Below, piece after piece: positions 33,627 through 42,549 of a DNA stretch of 64,000 nt; within the stretch, counting starts at the first letter, position 1; each line of letters opens with the position of its first letter. This DNA comes from Paenibacillus sp. DMB5 (GTDB taxonomy: Bacteria; Bacillota; Bacilli; Paenibacillales; Paenibacillaceae). Under the pieces are notes generated by a model. The model did no database searches and was not told the DNA's origin. It saw only the letters and a list, made by a program, of their open reading frames with translations. The position numbers and the translations under genes are program-made. The stretch is taken from NCBI RefSeq assembly GCF_001517085.1, contig NZ_LRAC01000087.1, positions 1 to 64,000 of the forward strand, in the 5' to 3' direction.

Positions 33627-33650
33627 AGATCATAGAGAGGTGACGATCAC

Positions 33651-35468
33651 TTGATCAAGGTATATAACCAAAGCATGCAGCTGATGGCTTATCTGCAGAA
33701 TGCTTTCGGTATTGGATATGAGGAGCGCCTGAACGAAGTTTGGAGCGCTTCTTTCTCTTTGCCGGCGGACGATGACAAGAATGCAGAGTGCCTGCCGCTG
33801 CGGTATGTGGAGATTTTTGACGGCGAGGAGCGGGTGGATCTCTTCCGGATCATGCCGACGAAAACGCAGCGGAGCTATGACGGGAAAACCATTACTTACA
33901 GCTGTGAGCATGTTCTGGCCACATTGATGGATGATATCATGTTCCAGTATCACCAGGTCGGCGGGGCCGGGTTCCCTATCAGCAGCGTAATCCAATACAT
34001 TCTCTCTAAGCAGTCAACACCGCGCTGGGAGTTTGATGCCTGCGAGTTCGACGATGAATTTGAGTACAACTACGAGAATGATAACCTCATATCCGCCCTA
34101 TTCGCTGTTACAGAGCCCCTGGAATCGGACTATATGTGGACATGGGATACATCCACAACACCTTGGACGCTTAATCTGGTACGGCCTGAGACGCAGCCGA
34201 GCGCATGGATTCGGTATGGGAAGAACCTGGAGGGAATCACGGTGGATGAGGACCCGACGCAGCTGATAACCCGGATATATCCTCTCGGATACGGCGAGGG
34301 CGTGAACCAGCTGAATATTGTGGATGTTAACCCTACCGGCTTGCCGTACATTGATGCGGACACCATCGGAGAGTATGGGGTTATTGCTTACCCTTATGTG
34401 GATCTGTCCATCGATAATGCAGCGACTCTATATGCCGCGGCTAAATCAGTACTTGAACAGATGAAGCGCCCGAGGCGGACGTATAGCGTAGAAGGACTGG
34501 AACTCTACCGGTTAACATCAGATCCTATTGATAAATTCCGGACCGGTGCAATGGTGCGGATCATTGATGAAGAATTAGGGATCGATATCATTGACCGGGT
34601 ACAGGTCCGGGGCCGTCCCGATATCGAGGGAGCACCGGGAGATGTGAAGCTGGAGATTGCGAATAAAGCGGACAGTCAGGCGACGGACACTAATAAGCTG
34701 GCCAGCCGGCAGCGGATAAGCGAAACCTACGCTCAGGGTGCGACAAACATTGATACGCAGAATTTCGCTGATAACTGTGATCCGGATCATCCGGCTGTTC
34801 TGCAGGTGTATGTGCCGGAAGGGACGGCTAGGATTAATAAGCTGTCACTCATGTATGAAACGGAAGCGTTCAGAGCCTTCAGCAAGGCAATTGCAGCAGC
34901 TCCAGCAACTACTTCAGGCCCAAGTAGTATAGAGACAACCGAAAATGGTGGGGCGAGTATAAATACGAATACAGGCCAACAGTTATGGAATATTGATTAT
35001 AATTACGGATTACCTGAAGTGTCTGAAAGGACTGGCGGTCATAATCATGGAATAGCTCCTGGAACGCAACTTTCTACACCTGGTGGAGGATATGTGACAT
35101 TTGTTGGAGCTGACAACCATTCACACGGATTAGTCTCCCATCAACATGTATTTGATATTCCGGCCCATTATCATGAGATGGAACATACACATGAAATACC
35201 GGAACACACACATGAAATAGAATATGGGATATTTGAAGGACCTATTCCTTCAGCTCTCACCATTACAGTTGATGGTAATACAATGCCTGGCGGATCTACT
35301 AGTGGAGCTGATATCGACATTATTCCATATCTATCTAAGGATGCGAACGGAAGGGTACAAAGAGGTGTTTGGCACGAAATAAAAATAGCGCCCGATTCTC
35401 TCGGACGCATTGTGGCTAGTGTAGTGATGCAATTATTTGTGCAAAGTCGTGGCGGCGGTGATTATTGA
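33651..35468 (+). CDS. Tail-associated lysin / tail endopeptidase-type hub protein (Tal)
   Basis: 605 residues, TTG start at 33651 with GAGAGGTGA upstream. The first ~370 residues (SASFSLPADDDKNAECLPLR, then DDIMFQYHQVGGAGFPISSV) match the prophage endopeptidase tail/Gp37-like hub family. After residue ~415 it turns AT-rich and contains a His-rich segment (GGHNHG, DNHSHGLVSHQH, HYHEMEHTHEIPEHTHE). HxH series in phage fibres bind metal ions to lock trimers. In most siphophages Tal follows Dit directly; here about 5 kb is placed between them. Confidence 0.82.
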   Translation: MIKVYNQSMQLMAYLQNAFGIGYEERLNEVWSASFSLPADDDKNAECLPLRYVEIFDGEERVDLFRIMPTKTQRSYDGKTITYSCEHVLATLMDDIMFQYHQVGGAGFPISSVIQYILSKQSTPRWEFDACEFDDEFEYNYENDNLISALFAVTEPLESDYMWTWDTSTTPWTLNLVRPETQPSAWIRYGKNLEGITVDEDPTQLITRIYPLGYGEGVNQLNIVDVNPTGLPYIDADTIGEYGVIAYPYVDLSIDNAATLYAAAKSVLEQMKRPRRTYSVEGLELYRLTSDPIDKFRTGAMVRIIDEELGIDIIDRVQVRGRPDIEGAPGDVKLEIANKADSQATDTNKLASRQRISETYAQGATNIDTQNFADNCDPDHPAVLQVYVPEGTARINKLSLMYETEAFRAFSKAIAAAPATTSGPSSIETTENGGASINTNTGQQLWNIDYNYGLPEVSERTGGHNHGIAPGTQLSTPGGGYVTFVGADNHSHGLVSHQHVFDIPAHYHEMEHTHEIPEHTHEIEYGIFEGPIPSALTITVDGNTMPGGSTSGADIDIIPYLSKDANGRVQRGVWHEIKIAPDSLGRIVASVVMQLFVQSRGGGDY

Positions 35469-35977
35469 ATAATTCCGGCATCTTTCAAACTATCTAAATT
35501 AATTTTTGTTCCTTCTTCACTGAAATCTATTTCAATATCACCAGATGGTGTATTGGAAATGTAGATGCCGTTTTTTAAAGCTGGAAGCGGGATTTTCAAT
35601 GTGTTTGAACCGTACACTAAAATCATTTCATCATTCAAATTTCCAGTAACGGTAATGCCATAATCCTTAAGATCCATTATTGATAACCAATTATCTGTGG
35701 ATAGCATAGCTGAATTTCCTCCTTTAGAAAGATCAATTGATTTTGATGAATTATCAAATTCCAGTGTGTAGCCAAGCAGATTGCTCACTTCACGTACTGG
35801 TAGATATGTAGTGCCATTATAGATAAGCGGATCGCTTTTTAGGCTTTGTTTCTGTCCATTTATACTTATCGTGAATTTTGCAAAAGCAGCTTGCACCGTT
35901 TGAGTGGTAGCTGCTGCAGCCATTCCAGCCGATCCGATCAACATTCCGGCAGCAAGTCCTATTATTGCTTTTTTCAA
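35462..35977 (-). CDS. Secreted stalk-domain protein (copper amine oxidase N-terminal-like)
   Basis: 171 residues from TTG at 35977, chosen because AAGGAG is 9 bases upstream. A signal peptide (KKAIIGLAAGMLIGSAGMAA) is followed by the Cu_amine_oxidN1-type repeat (DPLIYNGTTYLPVREVSNLL), common in Paenibacillus wall proteins. The C-terminal half is beta-rich. It is on the opposite strand and converges with the Tal gene with a 7-base overlap. It is probably cargo expressed in the lysogen. Confidence 0.78.
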   Translation of the reverse strand: MKKAIIGLAAGMLIGSAGMAAAATTQTVQAAFAKFTISINGQKQSLKSDPLIYNGTTYLPVREVSNLLGYTLEFDNSSKSIDLSKGGNSAMLSTDNWLSIMDLKDYGITVTGNLNDEMILVYGSNTLKIPLPALKNGIYISNTPSGDIEIDFSEEGTKINLDSLKDAGIIQ

Positions 35978-36083
35978 GAATATCATCTCCTTCAGCATCA
36001 TATTACCATATTTTACGGCAAATGATGGCAGAGGTTTTAGATTAAATGTGGGAGGTGACAGCCTAAATTCATAAATATGAAGA

Positions 36084-36110
36084 GCACGCTGAAGAGCGTG
36101 TTTTTATTTT
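36084..36110 (+). terminator. Terminator before the lysis genes
   Basis: cacgct-GAAG-agcgtg stem-loop followed by TTTTTATTTT at 36085-36110. Confidence 0.7.
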
Positions 36111-36166
36111 GCCCTCGAATCCCCGGGGGCTATTATATATCAAATTGGAAGCGGGGTAGATAGTAA

Positions 36167-36676
36167 ATGTTGGATCATCTTAGACAAATTGGAACTACAG
36201 TGATGACAGCAGCAGTTGGCTCGGGAGGAAAGGAGGTGGCCGTGGGCGGAGCGGTTTCAGCTGGCGGCTTGTTAGCAATGGCGGCAGGGTGGCTGGGTGG
36301 ATACGACAAACCCTTGGAGTTGCTGATTGTGCTCATGTTGGCTGATTATGCCAGCGGTGTGGCAGGGGCATTCAAAACCAAGACGGTATCATCGGACATT
36401 ATGTTTTGGGGCGGCATCCGGAAGATCACCGTGCTCTTTGTCATCGGCTTGGCTGCTTTGGTAGATGGCTGGGTGCAGCCTGGAGCGCCAGTATTCCGGA
36501 TGGCGGCAATCCTGTTTTATGCCGGCCGGGAAGGGTTATCAGTGATCGAGAATTTTGGTGTTCTGGGAGTTCCGATGCCCGACAAACTCAAAGAATACCT
36601 GCTGCAGCTTAGTGAGGACAAAGCCAAGAATAACCCGGCAAAGCCGGAACATCCCGATAACAATCAATCAGCATAG
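36167..36676 (+). CDS. Phage holin (TcdE/holin_4-like)
   Basis: 169 residues with membrane segments around 28-48, 52-70 and 88-105, including LLIVLMLADYASGVAGAFKT, the family's D-Y-x-x-G signature, and FWGGIRKITVLFVIGLAALV. The C-terminal tail is charged. It forms the membrane lesion that releases endolysin, whose gene starts 5 bases later. Confidence 0.92.
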   Translation: MLDHLRQIGTTVMTAAVGSGGKEVAVGGAVSAGGLLAMAAGWLGGYDKPLELLIVLMLADYASGVAGAFKTKTVSSDIMFWGGIRKITVLFVIGLAALVDGWVQPGAPVFRMAAILFYAGREGLSVIENFGVLGVPMPDKLKEYLLQLSEDKAKNNPAKPEHPDNNQSA

Positions 36677-36681
36677 GGGGA

Positions 36682-37320
36682 ATGGAAGTGAGTCGTAAAA
36701 TATCAGAATCGGGCATTAAGCTGATTAAAAAGTATGAAGGCTGCCGCCTCACGGCATATAAGCCGGTGCCGACAGAACAATATTGGACAATTGGCTGGGG
36801 GCACTACGGTAAAGATGTTACGTCAGGAATGACCATCACGCAGGCTAAGGCTGACAGTATGTTGGTAACAGATCTCGCCAAGTATGAGGTCTATGTTAAT
36901 AGTTCGGCTTATGTGCCTGTGACGGCGCAGCTCACGCAGAATCAATTTGATGCGCTGGTGAGCTTTTGCTACAACTGCGGAGCGGGTAATCTTCAGATCC
37001 TTTGCAAAGGTCGGACTATCACGCAGATTGCGGATAATATCATCAAGTATGATAAGTCCAGCGGTACGGTATTGGCAGGGTTGACGAAACGGCGCAAGGA
37101 AGAACAGGAGCTTTTCAATAAAACTATTACGGCCGAGACGGTCAAGGGGGACGACAAATTGGAACTGACAACTTATCAATGGACAACGCTGCGGAATGGA
37201 GTTAAGGCTCTGCTGGATGCCGGGGTGATCAAGGATGAATCCTGGTTGGATAAGATCGACAAAAAAACGCTGACGACTTCAGAACTTGCGTGGCTGACGT
37301 TTGTTGTTGCTAAAAAGTAA
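36682..37320 (+). CDS. Endolysin, GH24 lysozyme
   Basis: 212 residues. LIKKYEGCRLTAYKPVPTEQ carries the catalytic Glu19; TIGWGHYGKD and FDALVSFCYNCGAG are further GH24 signatures. The C-terminal 60 residues may be a wall-binding or linker part. The start is ATG at 36682 or GTG at 36688, since AGGGGG is close to the ATG. It cleaves the peptidoglycan MurNAc-GlcNAc bond. Confidence 0.93.
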   Translation: MEVSRKISESGIKLIKKYEGCRLTAYKPVPTEQYWTIGWGHYGKDVTSGMTITQAKADSMLVTDLAKYEVYVNSSAYVPVTAQLTQNQFDALVSFCYNCGAGNLQILCKGRTITQIADNIIKYDKSSGTVLAGLTKRRKEEQELFNKTITAETVKGDDKLELTTYQWTTLRNGVKALLDAGVIKDESWLDKIDKKTLTTSELAWLTFVVAKK

Positions 37321-37342
37321 AATCCCAAACGCTTGGGAATTT
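37321..37342. repeat. 22-base palindromic repeat, right copy
   Basis: Identical to 15852-15873 and placed directly after the lysozyme stop. It is not followed by a T run, so it is not a simple terminator. Confidence 0.7.
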
Positions 37343-37422
37343 GGTTTACAAAATTCCGTGAGAATGTTAATCTGACGTTACACGAACGGAAGCGCCGTAG
37401 CGTGCAGTCCGAAAGAATCGGC

Positions 37423-37459
37423 AAAGCCCGTCAACCTCAACTGGTCGGCGGGCTTTTTT
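37423..37459. terminator. Late-operon terminator
   Basis: aaagcccg and cgggctttttt form a stem around a roughly 18-base loop. It ends the lysis operon before a convergent gene. Confidence 0.75.
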
Positions 37460-37464
37460 GTTAG

Positions 37465-37743
37465 TTAATACTTTGAAAATAGAGAAACATCGGCTGCAGC
37501 AATATAAAAGTGATTAACATCTATGCGTCCCCCTGGCCAATATCGAATCTCGAAAACGATGCCTCTCTTGCCGACGAGTGCAACGGCAATTTTCTGATCT
37601 CTGCCTTTTGTGGTGAATGTATGATCATAAGTAACTCTTATATCTGCTATAGATGATTCGTCAAATATTTCAGTTACCCGCTTAACATCCGCAACCACTT
37701 CAGCGCAACTTACTCCAAATAACCATTCATAATCAATTTTCAT
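37465..37743 (-). CDS. Small conserved-looking protein next to attR
   Basis: 92 residues starting MKIDYEWLFGVSCAEVVADV at 37743, where AAGGAGG lies upstream on the minus strand. The sequence has a mixed alpha/beta pattern (FTTKGRDQKIAVALVGKRGI). It is the last gene inside the prophage and is transcribed inward. Unknown function. Confidence 0.65.
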   Translation of the reverse strand: MKIDYEWLFGVSCAEVVADVKRVTEIFDESSIADIRVTYDHTFTTKGRDQKIAVALVGKRGIVFEIRYWPGGRIDVNHFYIAAADVSLFSKY

Positions 37744-37787
37744 CGATAAGTGCCTCCTTTGTATTTTATTAAGTACAAAGTAGGAGA

Positions 37788-37806
37788 CGACTCCCCTCGG
37801 CTCCAT
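37788..37806 (+). other. attR core (displaced ssrA 3' end)
   Basis: The 19-base copy of 1995-2013. It is followed by the sequence expected to be the original chromosomal flank (catatggag, then a terminator at 37819). It marks the right prophage end. Confidence 0.92.
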
Positions 37807-37818
37807 ATGGAGTATGAG

Positions 37819-37846
37819 AGAGTACCTTAATTGGTACTCTTTTTTC
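37819..37846 (+). terminator. Displaced ssrA terminator (copy 1)
   Basis: agagtacc-TTAATT-ggtactct stem followed by T6. The same layout recurs after the scars at 50340 and 51955 with compensating stem changes. Confidence 0.85.
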
Positions 37847-38039
37847 ATGTTTTCGGGAGATAAGCAGGGGTGTATTGTGGTCATGAATAGGCGAGAGAAA
37901 GGGGGGCAGAAACACAGTGGTTAATGCCCCGCAAACAGTGGCTATGGCTTCTGAAAGGCCTCTGTGTCACGAGTCAGGAAGCCGATCACTTTTGAATCGA
38001 CAATTGCTTTCTTACTGCTTATTAATAGGCCTATTGTTC

Positions 38040-40388
38040 CTAATCCTCCCGGCCGGTTGCGCGTTGTACCTTTTCTGTTTCGGTTCTATGCTTTTTCCGG
38101 TACTGGGCCGGAGTCATTCCGTATACCTTTTTGAAGCTGGAATAAAATGTGTTGAGCGACGTGAATCCGAAATGCTGGACGATGGGCTCAATGGGTGAGT
38201 CGGAGGCGATTAACTCCTGACAGATGAAGCTTAGACGCTTCTCCGAGATTTTGTCCGTAATGGACTGGGTTGTCTCTGCTTTATATAAACTGCGGAAATA
38301 ATTTACAGATAACCCCAATTGATCAGCGACCATTTTTGCGGATAGGTTAGGATCGGTTAGTTGCTCTTCAATGAACCGGTCCGCCTGCTCGATCAGAGCC
38401 GTGTTTTTGGACAGACTGCGGGCGGCGACGATGTCTTCAAGCGTCTTGGTCACCAGTGCTTCCATCCATGGCACCACATTCTCCATCGTCTCCTGCTGGT
38501 TGATCTGTTTCTCGATGGAGGTTAGCCCCCATGAGCTGGTCAACGGCTGAACGGAGTGCTCCTGCATGAGCCGGCGTATATCCATAAACAAGGTAATCAG
38601 CGACATTTTACATTCAAAATAAGGCATTTCACGCAGCTTGACTACGGCTGAGCGTATCACCTCCAGAACCGTATCTGCATTCCCCTTGGGAAGGGCCTGA
38701 GCGATCTGCCGCTCTTTGTTCACAGGCAAGTGGTACAGTTCTCCGGGTGCATCCGGCAGCCATGCCTTCACAATAAGCGCTCTGTGTCCGAACCGGAACC
38801 GTTCCTGCGTCAGTTCATACGTCTCCATATATACCTCATGCATGTCGGTCAGGCCGGGCAGCGTTCTACCCCAGGCAACAGTCGTTCCAACGGACAAATA
38901 CTGCTCTATTAACTGCTGGGATACTTGCAGCTTCTTCACATATTCTTCGGACAACGGGACGGACAGGACAACGGCTACGTGATCGTCCCCCATGTCCACC
39001 GTTTGCAGCTTGTGCCTGGACGATTGCAGCGACTCTTGAATAATATTGGACATGGCGAACCGGAGCAGACGCCGGTCCTTCTCCGGGTAGGTCTCCGAGA
39101 ATTCTGAGAAGTGGTCAATCCGGAAGATAACCACCGACAGCTGATCCATCGGCAGGTCAATGCCCCACTCCTGAAATTGAGCACCTATTTCCTGTGCGGA
39201 ATGGTAGGTCTCCCCGAGAAAATCCCGTAAAAACCTCTCTCTGCCCAAAAACTTGTTAAGCCGCCATTGCTCGGTCAGCTCATTGATCTGATTATGCTGG
39301 GCTGTAAACACATTGGATAAGTAGTCCAGTTCATTGGTGTTGTATCCCAGACCAGGCTTTTCTGCCTGATGCTGCCGCATGACTCTAGTAATCAGCTCTT
39401 GAATGGGCGAGTATACCCGTTTGGAAATGAGCACGATGACGGTCAAGGAAGCGATGAACAGGGCGATGAACAAGATCAGGCTGGTGTTGCGAAGAACCGT
39501 AATTTTCCTCAGAATGACAGACTTCGGTACCGTTTCGATAAAGGTCCAATCCTGGATTCCCTTGATGGAGATGGCGGTGTAAACCATTAGCTGCTCTCCC
39601 TGAGTCCGGGGATGAAAGAGCTTCCATCCGCTTCCACCCTTAATCACGTGGCTCCTCAGCTCCGCAATCTGTTCCTGCTGCAAAGAAGTGCTGCTAAACA
39701 CGTTCTCATCCCGGTCATTCAGCACGGCAACGGACCGGTTAGGATAATTGGAATTGTTCTGAATCAGGGTCATGAGGTTCTCTGTATCTACATTCATCAC
39801 GAAAGCGGAGATCGAACTGCCTCTTTCGTAAAATCTTATAATGGTCATCACCTCTTTGGGCGTATTCCCGGTAAGAGGGAGAGACAGGGTTCTTGGAATG
39901 AGCACGCTGTGATTCGCAGTAACCGGGTCCCGCAGACGCTTAATGATGTCCTGATCGTAGAAAGTTCCCGCATCATTCAATCCAAGTCGGGAATCGACTA
40001 CCGTATTCGTGTAATCGTTGATGAGGTAGACCGAGTCAATAGACGGATTGGAGTTCTTAATGTCCATAAGCCGGCTCCATACCTCGAAAGTTTCAAAATC
40101 GCTGTATTGATCCGACAAGGCATATACCTTAAGGGTGCTGTCATCGCTAGAGGAGAAGCTGAATTCCAGTGCCCATTCCATCAGCCGCGCGGTGTTCTGG
40201 GCGCTGTTCACCAGCAGGGATTCGGAATGATCGCCGATCTCTTCCAGAAGCGTCTTGGAGGACTGCCAATAGAGCAGCGCAAAGGATATACCCAGCACCA
40301 GAACGTTTGCACTGACAAAATAAAAAATAAGCCTCATATAGGTAGGATGCTGCTTCAAGGATGCGAGGAGTGGACGTCTGAATTTCAT
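38040..40388 (-). CDS. AraC-family transmembrane regulator (YesN-like)
   Basis: 782 residues. A membrane segment near 20-40 (YFVSANVLVLGISFALLYW), an extracytoplasmic Cache-like sensor to ~295, a second membrane segment near 300-325, a cytoplasmic linker, and a C-terminal AraC double helix-turn-helix (MVADQLGLSVNYFRSLYKAE, then FGFTSLNTFYSSFKKVYGMT, PAQYRKKHR). GGAGG precedes the ATG. Such regulators sense an extracellular sugar signal and activate the divergent ABC transporter operon, here starting at 40641. Confidence 0.92.
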   Translation of the reverse strand: MKFRRPLLASLKQHPTYMRLIFYFVSANVLVLGISFALLYWQSSKTLLEEIGDHSESLLVNSAQNTARLMEWALEFSFSSSDDSTLKVYALSDQYSDFETFEVWSRLMDIKNSNPSIDSVYLINDYTNTVVDSRLGLNDAGTFYDQDIIKRLRDPVTANHSVLIPRTLSLPLTGNTPKEVMTIIRFYERGSSISAFVMNVDTENLMTLIQNNSNYPNRSVAVLNDRDENVFSSTSLQQEQIAELRSHVIKGGSGWKLFHPRTQGEQLMVYTAISIKGIQDWTFIETVPKSVILRKITVLRNTSLILFIALFIASLTVIVLISKRVYSPIQELITRVMRQHQAEKPGLGYNTNELDYLSNVFTAQHNQINELTEQWRLNKFLGRERFLRDFLGETYHSAQEIGAQFQEWGIDLPMDQLSVVIFRIDHFSEFSETYPEKDRRLLRFAMSNIIQESLQSSRHKLQTVDMGDDHVAVVLSVPLSEEYVKKLQVSQQLIEQYLSVGTTVAWGRTLPGLTDMHEVYMETYELTQERFRFGHRALIVKAWLPDAPGELYHLPVNKERQIAQALPKGNADTVLEVIRSAVVKLREMPYFECKMSLITLFMDIRRLMQEHSVQPLTSSWGLTSIEKQINQQETMENVVPWMEALVTKTLEDIVAARSLSKNTALIEQADRFIEEQLTDPNLSAKMVADQLGLSVNYFRSLYKAETTQSITDKISEKRLSFICQELIASDSPIEPIVQHFGFTSLNTFYSSFKKVYGMTPAQYRKKHRTETEKVQRATGRED

Positions 40389-40640
40389 GCTGGAACCTCC
40401 GTAATCATAACTTCCGAGCTCATAAATTGTAGATTTATTATAGCATACCGGACATTTTCGTCTTCAGAATCGTTTATTTCCGAAGTAGTGTTGTTTTTGG
40501 GAATTTCGTAAATCTGCGCTTGCAGGATAAATTGGAGCTTTTCTGAATTGCCGTTGCCGCAGGGGCTTGATAAGGTAACGGCAGAGATAACGGGACGCGG
40601 ATGCGTTTGCCGGTCTTGATGAGAGGGGGGATGTAACAAG

Positions 40641-41579
40641 ATGCAATACCAACTTAATGCAAATAAGGGGTCCAAGCTGAAGCATATTATCCGGAATCCA
40701 TTTCTATATGCTATGGCTGTACCGGGGCTGTTATTTTTTCTCGTGTTCAGTTATTTTCCTATCTACGGGATTATAATCGCCTTCAAAGACTATAATTTTG
40801 CCAAAGGCATTACGGGAAGCGATTGGGTCGGTTTTAGGAACTTCGATTACTTTTTTACTTCAGATGATTTCTGGGTCATTCTGCGTAATACGCTGGTGCT
40901 GAACATCCTGTTTATTGTGTTTACTACGGTGGCTGCGGTGATGATTGCTCTTATGTTCAATGAAATCCGCAATAAGTATTTCAAACGAATTTCACAGTCG
41001 CTCATTTTCCTTCCTTACTTTATGTCCTGGATTGTGGTAGGAATGATCGTCCAATCCTTATTTGGCGGAGAAGAGCCGATGATTAATGCCTGGCTGATGA
41101 ATCTCGGGATGGAACCGGTCAACTGGATGTTTGAGTCCAAGCTTTGGCCCTACATTCTGACGGTAATCCGTGTATGGCAAGGAGCCGGTTATCTTTCGAT
41201 TATTTTCCTGGCAGCGATTACTGGCATATCGGAGGATTTGTATGAGGCTGCCCGGATTGACGGGGCGTCCAAAATTCAGATTGTGCTGCGCATTACGCTG
41301 CCGCTGCTCGTTCCTACAATTATGGTTATGACTTTGCTGGCCGTAGGCAAGATTTTCAATGGTGACTTTGCCATGATCTATGCCATCATTGGAGACAATT
41401 CATCGCTCTATCCGACTACCGATGTCATTGACACCTTCGTCTTCCGCTCGATGAGACAGCTGCATGACTTCGGCATGTCCTCGGCGGTTGGCCTCTTCCA
41501 GTCGATAATGGGTCTAATCTTCGTCATTACCGCCAACTGGATAACCCGAAGAGTGTCTAAAGAATCTGCTTTATTCTAG
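40641..41579 (+). CDS. Sugar ABC transporter permease (LplB type)
   Basis: 312 residues with six predicted membrane segments and the EAA loop DLYEAARIDGASKIQIVLRI. The N-terminal part (FLVFSYFPIYGIIIAFKDYN) is typical of LplB/YtcP permeases. First gene of a permease-permease-binding protein-phosphorylase-lyase order opposite the AraC regulator. Confidence 0.93.
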   Translation: MQYQLNANKGSKLKHIIRNPFLYAMAVPGLLFFLVFSYFPIYGIIIAFKDYNFAKGITGSDWVGFRNFDYFFTSDDFWVILRNTLVLNILFIVFTTVAAVMIALMFNEIRNKYFKRISQSLIFLPYFMSWIVVGMIVQSLFGGEEPMINAWLMNLGMEPVNWMFESKLWPYILTVIRVWQGAGYLSIIFLAAITGISEDLYEAARIDGASKIQIVLRITLPLLVPTIMVMTLLAVGKIFNGDFAMIYAIIGDNSSLYPTTDVIDTFVFRSMRQLHDFGMSSAVGLFQSIMGLIFVITANWITRRVSKESALF

Positions 41580-41589
41580 GAGAAGAACT

Positions 41590-42473
41590 ATGAGACAGAA
41601 ACAGAGCGCTGCGGATCGAACTTTTACGGGATTTGCCCATACGTTCATTTTGTTGTTTACCTTATTTTGTGTGTTTCCTTTTCTGCTGATGATTATCGGC
41701 TCTTTTACGGACGAAGAGGAACTGATTGCCCACGGTTACACTTTATTTCCGCAAACCTTATCGCTGGATGCGTATAAGGCGGTTTTACAATCGGATGTGC
41801 TGTTCAACGGCTATGCAGTCACGATCTTTATCACTGTCGTAGGCGCATTAACCGCGTTATGCATCTCGGCAATGCTCGGCTATTCGCTGGCTAACAAACG
41901 GAATGTCCTGCAGACACCGTTTCTGTTTTTTGCTACCTGCCTATGCTTTTTTCCGGAGGCATCATTCCATTTTATATTGTGGTCAGCCAGTGGCTGCATT
42001 TGCAGAATACCGTCTGGGTGCTCATTCTGACGATGTTATGCCAGCCGTTCCTCGTCTTTTTGCTGGTCAGTTTCTTCCGTACCATTCCTGAGGAATTGGA
42101 GGAGGCCGCAAGAATAGACGGAGCGAATGAAATGAGGATTTTCTTTCAAATTATGATTCCGATCTCGAAGCCGATTCTGGCTTCCGTCGGCCTCTTCTAT
42201 GCCTTGAACTACTGGAATGACTGGTTTATGGGACTGATGTTCGTGGATAATGAGAAGTTGTTCCCGCTGCAGCTGATTCTGCGCCGGATGGTCTCCAATA
42301 TGGAAGCGGCCAAAAATCTGATTCCCTCCGGCGCAGCCATTGCCGTGACGCCACCTACCTATGGCGTACGGATGGCGACGACCGTATTGACGATCGGTCC
42401 GATTGTCCTGCTGTATCCCTTACTTCAAAAGTATTTTGTCAAAGGTCTAACGGTAGGAGCGGTAAAAGGTTAA
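41590..42473 (+). pseudogene. Sugar ABC transporter permease (LplC/YtcP type), frameshifted
   Basis: The first frame (41590-about 41936) and second frame (about 41937-42473) together make a normal ~294-residue permease with the EAA loop ELEEAARIDGANEMRIFFQI. At 41936-41940 the sequence acctgcctatg lacks one C relative to the ACC CTG CCT ATG that restores the reading FFATLPMLFSGGIIPFY. It may be a real one-base deletion or a sequencing error. Two further frame breaks lie in the GH130 gene of the same operon. Confidence 0.85.
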
Positions 42474-42549
42474 CGAAGCATTTCCGGCATTAACCGGATT
42501 AGTCCGGGTGAATCATAGATTGTTTTCATAGACAGGGGAGGATTACAGA

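Larger units (their letters stand above)
1995..37806. mobile_element. Siphovirus-type prophage integrated at ssrA (about 35.8 kb)
   Basis: Bounded by the 19-base direct repeats at 1995-2013 and 37788-37806. It contains, in normal order, integrase, repressor/cro region, replication, late regulator, HNH, terminases, HK97-type head genes, tail genes, holin and lysozyme. Most structural genes are full length with good ribosome binding sites, so the element looks potentially functional. The one broken gene seen is a small XRE ORF at 5529-5757. Cargo includes an O-antigen-ligase-like gene and a tyrosine recombinase inside the tail module, plus a secreted stalk-domain protein. Confidence 0.95.

Noticed and set aside
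37917..38198. 93-codon plus-strand ORF with a GTG start after a G-rich stretch
   Set aside because: More than half of it is antisense to the AraC-family gene and its hydrophobic part mirrors that gene's helix-turn-helix region. No family recognised.
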